Assembly: GCA_045636025.1 (NCBI GenBank)
Contig: JAZTWP010000006.1
Span: 36,497-100,496 of the forward strand
DNA length: 64,000 nt
Direction of reading: 5' to 3'
From: UBA1081 sp045636025
GTDB lineage: Bacteria; Bacillota; Clostridia; Oscillospirales; Acutalibacteraceae
How positions within the stretch are numbered: position 1 is the stretch's first letter; each line of letters begins with the position of its first letter. A program made the translations under genes and the position numbers. Of the stretch, positions 1 through 6,916 are shown one piece after another. Below the pieces are notes generated by a model that made no database searches, was not told the DNA's origin, and saw nothing but the letters and a program-made list of their open reading frames with translations.

Positions 1-86
1 AGACTTGAAAAATCATAGCCATCCTCATACGCTTTGATACTGAAATTAATATTATTTTCTGCATTGTCAATTGTTATATTATTCAT
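1..86 (-). CDS. Partial unknown protein, paralogue of its neighbour
   Basis: Only the first 28 or so codons are present; the gene runs off the left edge of the window. The ATG (84-86) directly abuts the TAA stop of the upstream gene (87-89), and AGGAGAAAA lies just before it inside that gene's 3' end. The visible N-terminus contains SIKAYEDGYDFS, almost the same as SIEAYNDGYDFS in the neighbouring protein, so the two are tandem paralogues that are probably translationally coupled. No function is recognised. Confidence 0.75.
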   Translation of the reverse strand, partial: MNNITIDNAENNINFSIKAYEDGYDFSS

Positions 87-695
87 TTAAATTTTCTCCT
101 TATCTGTATTTTCAGAATCTTGCTCTCGCATTATGTCAATCATATCGTATAATAAATTAATAATATCATCATCCCAAAATGCAAAATCTATAATTTTAGA
201 AAAAACATTCCCTGATGAGCTTGTTATATTTTCGACCTCTATGCCGACAACACATCCGATCAATTCAGAAGGCTTAATTAAACCGATAGAATCATTGTAT
301 TTTTCCAATAAAGCTCCTAGAACAACATTGGTGGAATCGTGTGTCATTTTCACGTGTTTGATTTCTCTGCCATTGATAAGTATATCAAGGATTACAACAT
401 CATTGCCCTGTTTTATTGAATTTCTTGCATCAAGTATAATACCTTTATATGTACCGCTTTTTTCGAAAGTCCAGCTTTTTTTGACTAGGGAAATCAACCC
501 GTTGTTTTTGTTTTTGATAATATAATTGTATACTTGAGTTGCATCGGCTAACTCGTACATCGATTGCATAGACCAATAATAGAATTTTGTTGCCTCTTGA
601 TCTTCAATACTAAGGATTGAAAAATCATAGCCATCGTTATAGGCTTCAATACTATATTTTATATTTACATTTGTAATATCTGTAGAGTTACTCAT
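87..695 (-). CDS. Unknown 202-aa protein of a tandem paralogue pair
   Basis: I do not recognise this family. The protein is soluble-looking and acidic, has no signal peptide or membrane segment, and carries an N-terminal SIEAYNDGYDFS segment shared with the next gene downstream. A GGAGGT ribosome site lies 7 nt before the ATG, inside the end of the helicase gene (stop 697-699), so it is co-transcribed with the helicase. Position between a D5-like helicase and a paralogue suggests an accessory protein of a mobile element, but this is inference only. Confidence 0.7.
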   Translation of the reverse strand: MSNSTDITNVNIKYSIEAYNDGYDFSILSIEDQEATKFYYWSMQSMYELADATQVYNYIIKNKNNGLISLVKKSWTFEKSGTYKGIILDARNSIKQGNDVVILDILINGREIKHVKMTHDSTNVVLGALLEKYNDSIGLIKPSELIGCVVGIEVENITSSSGNVFSKIIDFAFWDDDIINLLYDMIDIMREQDSENTDKEKI

Positions 696-696
696 T

Positions 697-2103
697 TTAG
701 TTTACCTCCAAATTTTTAAATTCTTCTTTAACAGCAATGCCTGAGATGTAGTCATAGCCGTGTATACGTTTGATTGTGTGTGAGATATTCTTGTCATCAA
801 AATATGATTTAAGGCAATCCCAAAACCTTGTCTTTGTTAACATCGCAAGACCGTTACATATGCAGTATTCTAAATAATAGTTGTAGATCTCGCTCTTTTT
901 AATTTTTGCATTAAAACTAATATTAAATGTGTTGTCAAAGAAATCTGCAACGGGATTGAGTGTTCTTTTGTATAACATTAAACAATTTGTGCTTGCAGAA
1001 CATTCTGAAAACACATAATTATTGGTGCGTAATCGCTTCAATCCCTCAATTGCCCAATGGAATATTCCGCTGAGTTCCGTTTGTAGCTTTTCGAGCAAGT
1101 TTACATCTATTTCCTTTCCTGTAAAAGTTCTGTTGAAAGGAATGATGATAACTTTGCGAAAAAATCCATGTGTCAAGTCACTGTTGTAAGGCAGTTCGTT
1201 AAAGAGGAAAATCATCTTCGTATGCAATGAAACCGAAATTGCCTCTTTATATTTTCTGTTAACTTCAACGGTATCACCAGAAACAATAGCTTTGAAGATC
1301 TCCGAATTAATCTTCTCTGTTCCGTTTTCAGCTGCGACGTTAATATTTGAGTTGATAAGTTGAGCCAAGCCAAAGGGCTTGTTCAGAGCTGACAAGCTTG
1401 TTGTTGAGTAATTTCCGTTGCCAACTAAAGCTTGTAGCAACTTTGCGAAGACACTTTTGCCATTACAGCCCTTTCCTAGCAAGAAAAATGCCTTTTCAGC
1501 CTTTGTACTATTGCAAAGACAATAACCAGCCATTTCCTGCATGAGTAGCTTTAATTGTTCATCTCTGCAACAAATGTCATCAAGATACTTGTTGAAAATC
1601 GGAGTAGTACAATTATTGCTATAAGCAAATGGAAGTTTTATTGTTGTATAATAGTCGGATGAATGAGGCTTCAACTCGTAAGTGTCAAGCTCAAGTATTC
1701 CGTCTTGCAGATTTATGTATTTTCCATCGTTGAAATTATCAACAAAGAGAAGAATGTCTCTGCGAATTGCTTCAATTGCAGCCTTCTCATGAGTTAAAGA
1801 CCACAGATCTTCGCATTGATTCATGATAAACTTAATTAATACACTTATGGTGTGATCACAGTTGAGTTCATATATTCCTTGCTCAATATTGTAGAGTGCA
1901 AATTCCTTAGTGCCTGTTGTGAGAATTACGGTAATGTACTCGCGAAAGAACTTCGCAAATTTGTTGTGTGAAAATGTTGTGTCTCTTGTACTGAGGGTAA
2001 AACCGATACGGTCAAGATACTCACATTTCTCAACAGCATTTGCAGATTGATTAATAATGGGGAAATCTTCTTTTAAGTAATTGTTGATTTCCATTTTGGT
2101 CAT
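697..2103 (-). CDS. Phage/plasmid superfamily 3 helicase (D5-like, P4-primase C-terminal type)
   Basis: Predicted DNA helicase that would unwind an element's origin during replication. The 468-aa protein has a Walker A GKGCNGKS at about residues 210-217, a sensor-1-like segment ending FLFNELPYNSD and a probable arginine finger in FFRKVIIIPF, the layout of D5/P4 helicases. The roughly 200 residues before the ATPase resemble the D5 N-terminal domain; no catalytic prim-pol or TOPRIM primase motif is visible. I start it at 2103 because AAGGAGG sits 8 nt upstream; an in-frame extension to 2256 would add a hydrophobic 51-residue leader and has a weaker ribosome site. It heads a minus-strand unit with the two paralogues downstream. 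Confidence 0.85.
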   Translation of the reverse strand: MTKMEINNYLKEDFPIINQSANAVEKCEYLDRIGFTLSTRDTTFSHNKFAKFFREYITVILTTGTKEFALYNIEQGIYELNCDHTISVLIKFIMNQCEDLWSLTHEKAAIEAIRRDILLFVDNFNDGKYINLQDGILELDTYELKPHSSDYYTTIKLPFAYSNNCTTPIFNKYLDDICCRDEQLKLLMQEMAGYCLCNSTKAEKAFFLLGKGCNGKSVFAKLLQALVGNGNYSTTSLSALNKPFGLAQLINSNINVAAENGTEKINSEIFKAIVSGDTVEVNRKYKEAISVSLHTKMIFLFNELPYNSDLTHGFFRKVIIIPFNRTFTGKEIDVNLLEKLQTELSGIFHWAIEGLKRLRTNNYVFSECSASTNCLMLYKRTLNPVADFFDNTFNISFNAKIKKSEIYNYYLEYCICNGLAMLTKTRFWDCLKSYFDDKNISHTIKRIHGYDYISGIAVKEEFKNLEVN

Positions 2104-2276
2104 ATTGGTAACCTCCTTAATTATTAGTGGGTGATTGTGAAGGGGGGGGAGAGAAGAGAAAGTGAAAAACTGTGTTGTTAATGTCATAATGAAAAAAATT
2201 GTGCTGATAATCACCTTACGCCACCTATTAAATAAATATCCATTAAGCATCACCAAGCTTTCCTTTTTCTGATTTA

Positions 2277-2304
2277 ATTATACATGAAATAAAAAATACG
2301 TCAA
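2277..2304 (-). promoter_or_regulatory. Sigma-A-type promoter for the helicase operon
   Basis: Read on the minus strand, TTGACG (2299-2304) and TATAAT (2277-2282) are 16 nt apart. The predicted start lies about 165 nt ahead of the preferred helicase ATG, leaving a leader that holds the alternative upstream start. Confidence 0.6.
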
Positions 2305-2378
2305 ATTTAATTCATAGGTAATTTATAGCTAAAATAACTATAAACTATAATATCAATAGGCGAAATTAAGAATAATTA

Positions 2379-2407
2379 TTGACATTTCCACTTAAATATG
2401 CTATTAT
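2379..2407 (+). promoter_or_regulatory. Sigma-A-type promoter for the 188-aa protein
   Basis: TTGACA (2379-2384), a 17-nt spacer and TATTAT (2402-2407). It is divergent from the helicase promoter, and the two are separated by about 75 bp. The leader to the TTG start at 2562 is about 150 nt of AT-rich sequence with no gene. Confidence 0.65.
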
Positions 2408-2561
2408 TTGAGCAGGTTGGAGTAGGGAATTATCTAATTAACTATTAATTTTTCATTGTTTTAACTTGTTTCATATTGGTTAAAACGCATTCAACTAAAA
2501 AAAATTCACTATTAGGTCATCTTTTTTATAATTTTTAATTTTTTTTGGAGAATAATGTACA

Positions 2562-3128
2562 TTGGATAAACAGAAGAAAAAGGAAACATCAAAGAAAAAA
2601 AATGCAGGATATAATAAGGCGAAATATGAAGAATTTATAACTTATGCAGAAAAAATAGCTTTTAGAAATTTTCTTTATGAAGACAAGCAAATAAAAGATT
2701 TAAGTGAAATGTTTAAAAGAATTGATAAAGTATTACCTACTGCACCAGCCAAAGAAACAAAATATGATTATATTGGAATTTATTTGAATACTGGCGCTAA
2801 GAAAAACAGTACTTACGAGGCTTTTTTATCTGTTGTGAAAAAGAGAAAACTGCGGTCCATCTTAAATGATTACACAAAAGATTACAGTTATCTTAATATA
2901 ACCAATCAAAAAAATTACATTATAGGACTTTTTGTATTTGAAGGCTGTAAAAATGTGGTTATTGATACATTAAAAGATATGTGTGCTGATTTATTCTTCT
3001 CAATTCACGAAGGTTCATCATCGCTTATTTTAGTTTTCGATTCAGTTGAAAAAGAAGAAGAATTTAAGAACTATATCGAAAATGATGAAATCTCTTTGCA
3101 TCATATAGATTATTCGAATGCTGAATAA
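2562..3128 (+). CDS. Unknown 188-aa Lys-rich-start protein
   Basis: Not recognised. The first 15 residues are mostly Lys, Asn and Ser; the rest is a mixed alpha/beta-looking soluble protein without signal or membrane segments. The start is a TTG with GGAG 11 nt upstream; the only nearby ATG (2555) runs into a stop after four codons. It is the sole plus-strand gene of the mobile-like left block, transcribed divergently from the helicase and closed by a strong hairpin terminator. Such a lone divergent gene is often a regulator or an accessory protein, but no DNA-binding motif is evident. Confidence 0.65.
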   Translation: MDKQKKKETSKKKNAGYNKAKYEEFITYAEKIAFRNFLYEDKQIKDLSEMFKRIDKVLPTAPAKETKYDYIGIYLNTGAKKNSTYEAFLSVVKKRKLRSILNDYTKDYSYLNITNQKNYIIGLFVFEGCKNVVIDTLKDMCADLFFSIHEGSSSLILVFDSVEKEEEFKNYIENDEISLHHIDYSNAE

Positions 3129-3158
3129 ACCAAAAAATAAAATCCTTGAGAGAACTTA

Positions 3159-3203
3159 TACGCCAATATTCACTCTTTTTTGAGCAAATATTGGCGTAAT
3201 TTT
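3159..3203. terminator. Bidirectional terminator
   Basis: A 12-bp perfect stem (TACGCCAATATT with its complement, 3159-3170 and 3187-3198) with a 16-nt loop and a following T-rich stretch. It lies between the convergent 188-aa gene and the DUF1643 gene. Confidence 0.75.
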
Positions 3204-3213
3204 ATACATTCTT

Positions 3214-3828
3214 TTATTTTTTTGATTTTATACTGTCTACAGCATTCAAATCTGAAATCATTTTATCAGTAATTTTGAATTCCTGTAATCCCCATACGGC
3301 ATTGCTTGCACGGATACCCAGGAACAACGGATGAGGGGCAATTCCGCAATCAAGTTTACGATTCATGGTTGTGAGCTGATATATCTTACCATCGGGACAA
3401 TTTGCCTTGAACATCTTGAATATTTCAGCTTTTGCAGATGAACATGCATGACTGCTCAACATAGAGTTTCCCCAAGCAACAATGAATTTACTGTTTTTGA
3501 ATTTTTTATCTTTCATTACATTTTCTATGTACTGCATATTCACTGAATCAATTTGAAGACCTCGAGAACTCATTTTGCCAGACACAACTTTACTGAACAA
3601 ATTTAGAACGTGTAATTCATTGAATCCTAATTCCTGCATATGTGCAACAAGATGATTCAGAGTGTTGTCACTTGCATTGATATTGTCAGAATGTCTTGTA
3701 GGATAAAGAGAAATAATATATCCGCATTCTCCGTTTGCATCTACAATTCTTTTTACAATTTCGTAAGTGTTCAAATTATCATCTGAAGAAATCAAAGCTG
3801 TTTCTATATTGGATTTGTAAGTTTTCAT
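3214..3828 (-). CDS. DUF1643 family protein
   Basis: The 204-aa protein matches what I recall of DUF1643: a spaced array with DNTL, VLNLFS near residue 90, FIVAWGNSM near 120 and APHPLFL near 165. The family's biochemical function is unknown, and members are often carried on phages and plasmids. The ribosome site AAGGAG is 8 nt from the ATG, which overlaps the previous gene's stop as ATGA, so it is the last gene of a translationally coupled series. No signal peptide. Confidence 0.7.
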   Translation of the reverse strand: MKTYKSNIETALISSDDNLNTYEIVKRIVDANGECGYIISLYPTRHSDNINASDNTLNHLVAHMQELGFNELHVLNLFSKVVSGKMSSRGLQIDSVNMQYIENVMKDKKFKNSKFIVAWGNSMLSSHACSSAKAEIFKMFKANCPDGKIYQLTTMNRKLDCGIAPHPLFLGIRASNAVWGLQEFKITDKMISDLNAVDSIKSKK

Positions 3829-4160
3829 TTCATCAACTCCTTAAAATATTCCTTTTTACCGATCATATTAATTGCAAAATCTGTATCAATAACTATGCAA
3901 CCATTAAAATAGCCATCTTTAATGTCAACAATCCATTCAAAGTCTGATTTTCTTATTTCCGAAGAAAGACCAAACTCACGGAAATTGTCAAAATCAGATT
4001 CCTGTTCTACAACAAAAATTGTCCCAATCGCTTCAATTGAACGATTGGGACAAAAATCTTTGTATGCTTCTGTCAAGATTTGAAGAAGACCTTTTATATA
4101 TAAAACAATTTCACTGTCTTCTATGACAGACAAATCATTTTCTGAAACTATTTTTTTCAT
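3825..4160 (-). CDS. Unknown 111-aa protein upstream of DUF1643
   Basis: Not recognised. An acidic small protein with an FVVEQESDFDNF stretch and a C-terminal EYFKELMK. I start it at 4160 (ATG followed by Lys-Lys-Ile); the longer frame upstream only reads back through the 41-aa gene. Both ends are coupled: its ATG overlaps the preceding stop as ATGA (4157-4160), and its stop overlaps the DUF1643 start in the same way. The ribosome site (AGAAGTG) is weak, consistent with coupling. Confidence 0.65.
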   Translation of the reverse strand: MKKIVSENDLSVIEDSEIVLYIKGLLQILTEAYKDFCPNRSIEAIGTIFVVEQESDFDNFREFGLSSEIRKSDFEWIVDIKDGYFNGCIVIDTDFAINMIGKKEYFKELMK

Positions 4161-4282
4161 TTTTTCACACTTCTTTTCTTTGGTGTTTTTACTCCGCAGT
4201 AAAGTGAAATTGCACAGGTTGCACCACTTATAAACCACTCAACTGCCGCTTTTGATATTGCTGCTGCTACTAAATATGCCAT
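4157..4282 (-). CDS. Small 41-aa hydrophobic protein
   Basis: A 41-residue peptide, start MAYLVAAAIS, with one hydrophobic segment (about residues 4-31) and a basic tail KKRSVKK. AAAGGAA lies 9-10 nt before the ATG. Its stop overlaps the next gene's start. Function unknown; a phage- or plasmid-type small membrane protein is the simplest reading. A longer frame exists upstream but overlaps another small ORF and lacks a ribosome site. Confidence 0.6.
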   Translation of the reverse strand: MAYLVAAAISKAAVEWFISGATCAISLYCGVKTPKKRSVKK

Positions 4283-4301
4283 ATTCTTTTTTCCTTTCTG
4301 A

Positions 4302-4376
4302 TTATTTGTGTAATACTGTGTCAACCACAACCAACATTGCAAAAACAGATACAAAACCTGCAATAAAATACTGCAT
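4302..4376 (-). CDS. 24-aa single-helix membrane micropeptide
   Basis: A very short frame, start MQYFIAGFVSVFAMLV, with almost all residues hydrophobic and an ending DTVLHK. A strong GGAAAGGAGA ribosome site sits 4-8 nt before the ATG. The next gene (41 aa) follows after 19 nt with its own site. The strong initiation signal and hydrophobicity argue for a real membrane peptide, but no homologue is known to me. Confidence 0.5.
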   Translation of the reverse strand: MQYFIAGFVSVFAMLVVVDTVLHK

Positions 4377-4391
4377 TGCGATTCTCCTTTC

Positions 4392-4664
4392 CTAATAATC
4401 TTCCGCTAAAAGCATTGTTTCATTGCCGTTCTCTGTGATGATGTAGACCTTTCCTGTTACTTGATTATCAGTCAACAGAAAAACTTCTTCACTCCATTGT
4501 GGTTGTTCCTGATGATGCCGAATGAACTGTTTGCCTTCTGAAACTTTCAAATCAAATATTTGCAAATAGTCTTTTTCTTCATTCATGGTATCAAACAAAT
4601 ACCACATCAGAAGTTGTGTTTCAACAGGGATTCTGTCTTCTGCATTTGATGTGATGTATCTCAT
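4392..4664 (-). CDS. DUF960-like protein
   Basis: The 90-aa protein starts MRYITSNAEDRIP and continues with QLLMWYLFD and DYLQIFDL, matching the DUF960 pattern (start RYVTRGxN, then LQLxLWxxID and DYLQxFxL) as I remember it. The family's function is unknown, and members occur on Firmicutes phages and plasmids. I chose the ATG at 4664 with AAGGAG upstream; an in-frame TTG at 4703 would add 13 residues but lies next to the terminator hairpin. Confidence 0.6.
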   Translation of the reverse strand: MRYITSNAEDRIPVETQLLMWYLFDTMNEEKDYLQIFDLKVSEGKQFIRHHQEQPQWSEEVFLLTDNQVTGKVYIITENGNETMLLAEDY

Positions 4665-4705
4665 TTTTTGAAAAATCTCCTTATCTTTGATTTCCGAACA
4701 CAAAA

Positions 4706-4738
4706 AAAACTCTGAATCACAAAATGACTCAGAGTTTT
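4706..4738. terminator. Terminator after the 53-aa Cys protein
   Basis: The perfect stem AAAACTCTGA/TCAGAGTTTT encloses a short loop, with an A-run before and a T-run after. Read on the minus strand it closes the 53-aa gene. Confidence 0.7.
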
Positions 4739-4744
4739 TATGTG

Positions 4745-4906
4745 TTATTTCATTTTTTGAACTACATGTTTGGATTTCGGATTTCCCGACGGATTACTTG
4801 GACAGTAACCAGGAAACATTGGTGTAACAGGATTTTGGTTGTTTGTACTTTTGCAGATGCGTTTTCCGCAATATATGCACTGCCACTCATGTTGATATGA
4901 TGCCAT
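4745..4906 (-). CDS. 53-aa Cys-containing small protein
   Basis: Start MASYQHEWQCIYCGKRIC, followed by a Pro/Asn/Ser-rich segment with one more Cys and a basic end. CxxC, a third Cys four residues on and a fourth near residue 35 suggest a small zinc-binding ribbon, which is inference. AGAGGTGA lies 6-7 nt before the ATG, and a strong terminator lies directly after the TAA. No homologue is recognised. Confidence 0.55.
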   Translation of the reverse strand: MASYQHEWQCIYCGKRICKSTNNQNPVTPMFPGYCPSNPSGNPKSKHVVQKMK

Positions 4907-4948
4907 ATTCTTCACCTCTATTCATGGAAAATTACACAACAAAACAAA

Positions 4949-5278
4949 TTATCCATTTCGTTTTGCTTCTTCTTTTGCTTTCTTTCGTTGAGCTACAACA
5001 TCATTTAATTCTGCTTGTTTATCTTTCTGATACTGAATCTCTTCTTTTACTTGAATTGCTTTTTCACGTTTTTTGCTTGATTCTGCAGAATTGTATTTTG
5101 AAGTGCTATTTATGGTACAATCAGCCTGTTTTTCCATATCTCCAAGCATTTGTACTCTTTTATTTTGAGCAGTTGCCAATTCTTCTTCAACAAAAGGTAC
5201 CACTTTTTCGGCAACAAAAGGTACGGCCTTATCTCTTACAAATACAGCAGTATCTCTTAAAAGATCTTTGAAACCCAT
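4949..5278 (-). CDS. Unknown 109-aa amphipathic/coiled protein
   Basis: The start MGFKDLLRDTAVFV is followed by an amphipathic helix that repeats VPFVAEKV and VPFVEEEL, then a charged coiled-coil-like tail rich in Lys, Glu and Gln. I use the ATG at 5278, seven nt from AGGAG; an ATG two codons earlier is too close to that site. The N-terminal region resembles short membrane-surface helices, but I do not recognise a family. It lies between the Mor-like gene and the 53-aa gene on the same strand. Confidence 0.6.
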   Translation of the reverse strand: MGFKDLLRDTAVFVRDKAVPFVAEKVVPFVEEELATAQNKRVQMLGDMEKQADCTINSTSKYNSAESSKKREKAIQVKEEIQYQKDKQAELNDVVAQRKKAKEEAKRNG

Positions 5279-5305
5279 ATACATTCTCCTTTAATTTTCA
5301 TTAAT

Positions 5306-5605
5306 TTATTTTTTTGATTGCTTGTCAATGTGATCTTTCAGAATTTTGCGAATCCATTTTTCACTATATCCGAATTTTGTGGCTAACTGTTTGATGTTAT
5401 AGCCGTCATATTCTTCGATTATCTGCTTTGTAATGAATTCTTTGCTGAATAATTGAACAGGAAATGTTACTTGTTGCCCTCTGTATGCAGAGTGGATTTT
5501 AAGTACAGCATCAATTCCCAAAAGATTTGCCAAATCATTATAAACACCGTTGAGATGTTCACAGGTTATAGAGATTGTTTCCATTTCAAAAGTCACACCT
5601 CGCAT
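5306..5605 (-). CDS. Mor-like (middle operon regulator) HTH protein
   Basis: The 99-aa protein contains a dimerisation-like region (NDLANLLGIDAVLKIHSAY, then an extended strand with FPVQLF) followed by a C-terminal helix-turn-helix QLATKFGYSEKWIRKILK. This order matches the Mor transcription activator family of phage Mu and its Firmicutes relatives. Start 5605 is seven nt from GGAG. It heads the minus-strand series of small genes and is probably the element's own regulator. Family assignment is from pattern memory. Confidence 0.65.
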   Translation of the reverse strand: MRGVTFEMETISITCEHLNGVYNDLANLLGIDAVLKIHSAYRGQQVTFPVQLFSKEFITKQIIEEYDGYNIKQLATKFGYSEKWIRKILKDHIDKQSKK

Positions 5606-5695
5606 ATCCATTCTCCTTTCTAAATTATAAACTGTAAAGATGGAAGTGTATACGGTCACACTTCCTCGGAACTATTCCTTGTAAAATTATCCAAC

Positions 5696-5733
5696 AAAAA
5701 ACCGTATCGCATTACTTTTGCGATACGGTTTTA
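5696..5733 (-). terminator. Terminator of the HEPN-like gene
   Basis: The stem ACCGTATCGCA/TGCGATACGGT with an 8-nt loop is flanked by A and T runs. It lies just after the stop of the gene at 5768. Confidence 0.75.
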
Positions 5734-5767
5734 TATAATATAATTTTTGAATATTTTAATTTAATAA

Positions 5768-6256
5768 TTATGCTGCTTGTTTCTGGGTGGTTTTTTTACA
5801 GGATGTTTTGATTAGAGAATTATATTTTTTGCAAATATTTATTAATGTGTCTATTTTAATATAAATTTCAGCAGTTTTTTCTTTACAATTATTATTTTTG
5901 TAATCTTCAAAGAGTATATATTTTTGCTTTTTTACTGTTTTAATAACAGCTCTGTTGTGTGCAATTGCATTTCTGATATGACGAAAGAAATCAACACAAT
6001 AAGCTTCACTACTTGTAAAGAATGCAAACTCATTATCGTAATTTATCGAATTAATTTTTTTCAATTCATTGTTTTTTATAATTTCTATATTAATTTGATT
6101 ATTAATATAATTAGTTAAGCTTCGCCTTGTGCCCTTTGTCCAGCCGTTATCCTTGTTAAATTTATCATCGTCATATAACCAATCCATGTGTTCGATCCAC
6201 CAAATTGGATTGCAAGAATTGTCTGTCATGATTGTCTTAAAAAACTTATTGTTCAT
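5768..6256 (-). CDS. Candidate HEPN-domain protein
   Basis: The 162-aa protein has RNAIAHN at about residues 95-101 within an alpha-helical context (DFFRHIRNAIAHNRAVI). This fits the RN-x3-H form of the Rx4-6H motif of HEPN ribonucleases found in toxin, abortive-infection and CRISPR-linked proteins. The rest is Lys/Asn-rich, helical and without membrane segments. It is a monocistronic gene with its own terminator; no obvious antitoxin partner is adjacent. The motif is seen directly, while nuclease activity is inferred. It could be a non-catalytic HEPN/Abi-type protein. Confidence 0.5.
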   Translation of the reverse strand: MNNKFFKTIMTDNSCNPIWWIEHMDWLYDDDKFNKDNGWTKGTRRSLTNYINNQINIEIIKNNELKKINSINYDNEFAFFTSSEAYCVDFFRHIRNAIAHNRAVIKTVKKQKYILFEDYKNNNCKEKTAEIYIKIDTLINICKKYNSLIKTSCKKTTQKQAA

Positions 6257-6581
6257 TATTTAGTGTTCCTTTCTTTTCCTTTATTTTATGTCTTTATTAT
6301 AGCATATTAAATGTACGATAAAACGGACTCTTTTTGCATACGATGAGATTATTGGTTAGCTGAATATGCTTTAAATGTAAAAATGAAAGTGTGATATTCT
6401 ATTGATAATGTTTTTTCAAAAACTATAAGGAATAAATATTGATTTTAGTGCATCGGAGCAAAAACGGAACAAAAACAGATGTCTTTTTCTGTTGTAATAA
6501 TCATTTGAATATGGAATTCCCAAGGGAAGGTTGGGAGAAATAAATCGTTGAAAAAACGCTATTTATAGTCAATCCTCGCCT

Positions 6582-6717
6582 TCAAGTCCCGTCTCTCGCA
6601 CCAGGACTGAGCAATAGCTCAGTCTTTTTTTTATGCAAAAATTCAGGAATTTTAAGATGCAGGGACTTGAACCCGTACTCGGCGAAGCCGAACAAAATCG
6701 TTGCCGACGGCAAAGCG
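6582..6717 (+). repeat. Copy 1: tRNA-Leu-like 3' end plus terminator (candidate attR)
   Basis: Begins at the T-loop of a tRNA 3' end: T-loop TTCAAGT (first T at 6581), T-stem CCCGT, acceptor CTCTCGC, discriminator A and CCA ending at 6602. No T-stem 5' half (ACGGG) precedes it, so this is not an intact tRNA. A terminator hairpin GACTGAGC/GCTCAGTC with a T-run follows (6604-6632). Acceptor and T-arm fit tRNA-Leu. Partial tRNA 3' ends are typical attachment sites of integrative elements; the intact gene should lie left of the window. Confidence 0.7.
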
Positions 6718-6729
6718 GAGCGCCAGCCG

Positions 6730-6864
6730 TCAAGTCCCGTCTCTCGCACCAGGACTGAGCAATAGCTCAGTCTTTTTTTATGCAAAAATTCAGGAATTTT
6801 AAGATGCAGGGACTTAAATCTGCCCTCGGTGAAGCCGAACAAAATCGTTGCCGACGGCAAAGCG
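6730..6864 (+). repeat. Copy 2 of the tRNA-end/terminator repeat
   Basis: A second copy, 148 bp after the first and nearly identical (one T fewer in the T-run, with several changes around 6815-6829). It holds the same tRNA 3' end (to CCA at 6751) and the same terminator hairpin (6752-6778). Tandem att-like copies suggest repeated or nested integration, or a duplication. Confidence 0.7.
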
Positions 6865-6916
6865 TTGATTTTTGCATGAGAATATGATACAATACCAATG
6901 AAAGAGGGGGTCAGTT

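Noticed and set aside
133..525. Open frame on the plus strand opposite the 202-aa unknown gene
   Set aside because: No ribosome site, low-complexity Ser/Ile composition, and fully antisense to a better-supported gene with a strong ribosome site.
4843..5271. 142-codon plus-strand frame rich in Leu
   Set aside because: Antisense to two minus-strand genes with good ribosome sites; Leu-rich composition is what the antisense of a charged coiled-coil gives.
1..6600. Complete prophage
   Set aside because: No capsid, portal, terminase, tail or lysis genes are visible; only replication, regulation and small accessory genes are seen, so a plasmid-like or satellite-type integrative element is as likely.
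6582..6860. Minus-strand frame with two internal repeats
   Set aside because: It is the translation of the duplicated tRNA-end/terminator repeat; no ribosome site.
6582..6864. Possible two-unit CRISPR array
   Set aside because: The repeat unit is long (135 bp), only two copies exist, it encodes a tRNA end plus terminator, and no cas genes are nearby.
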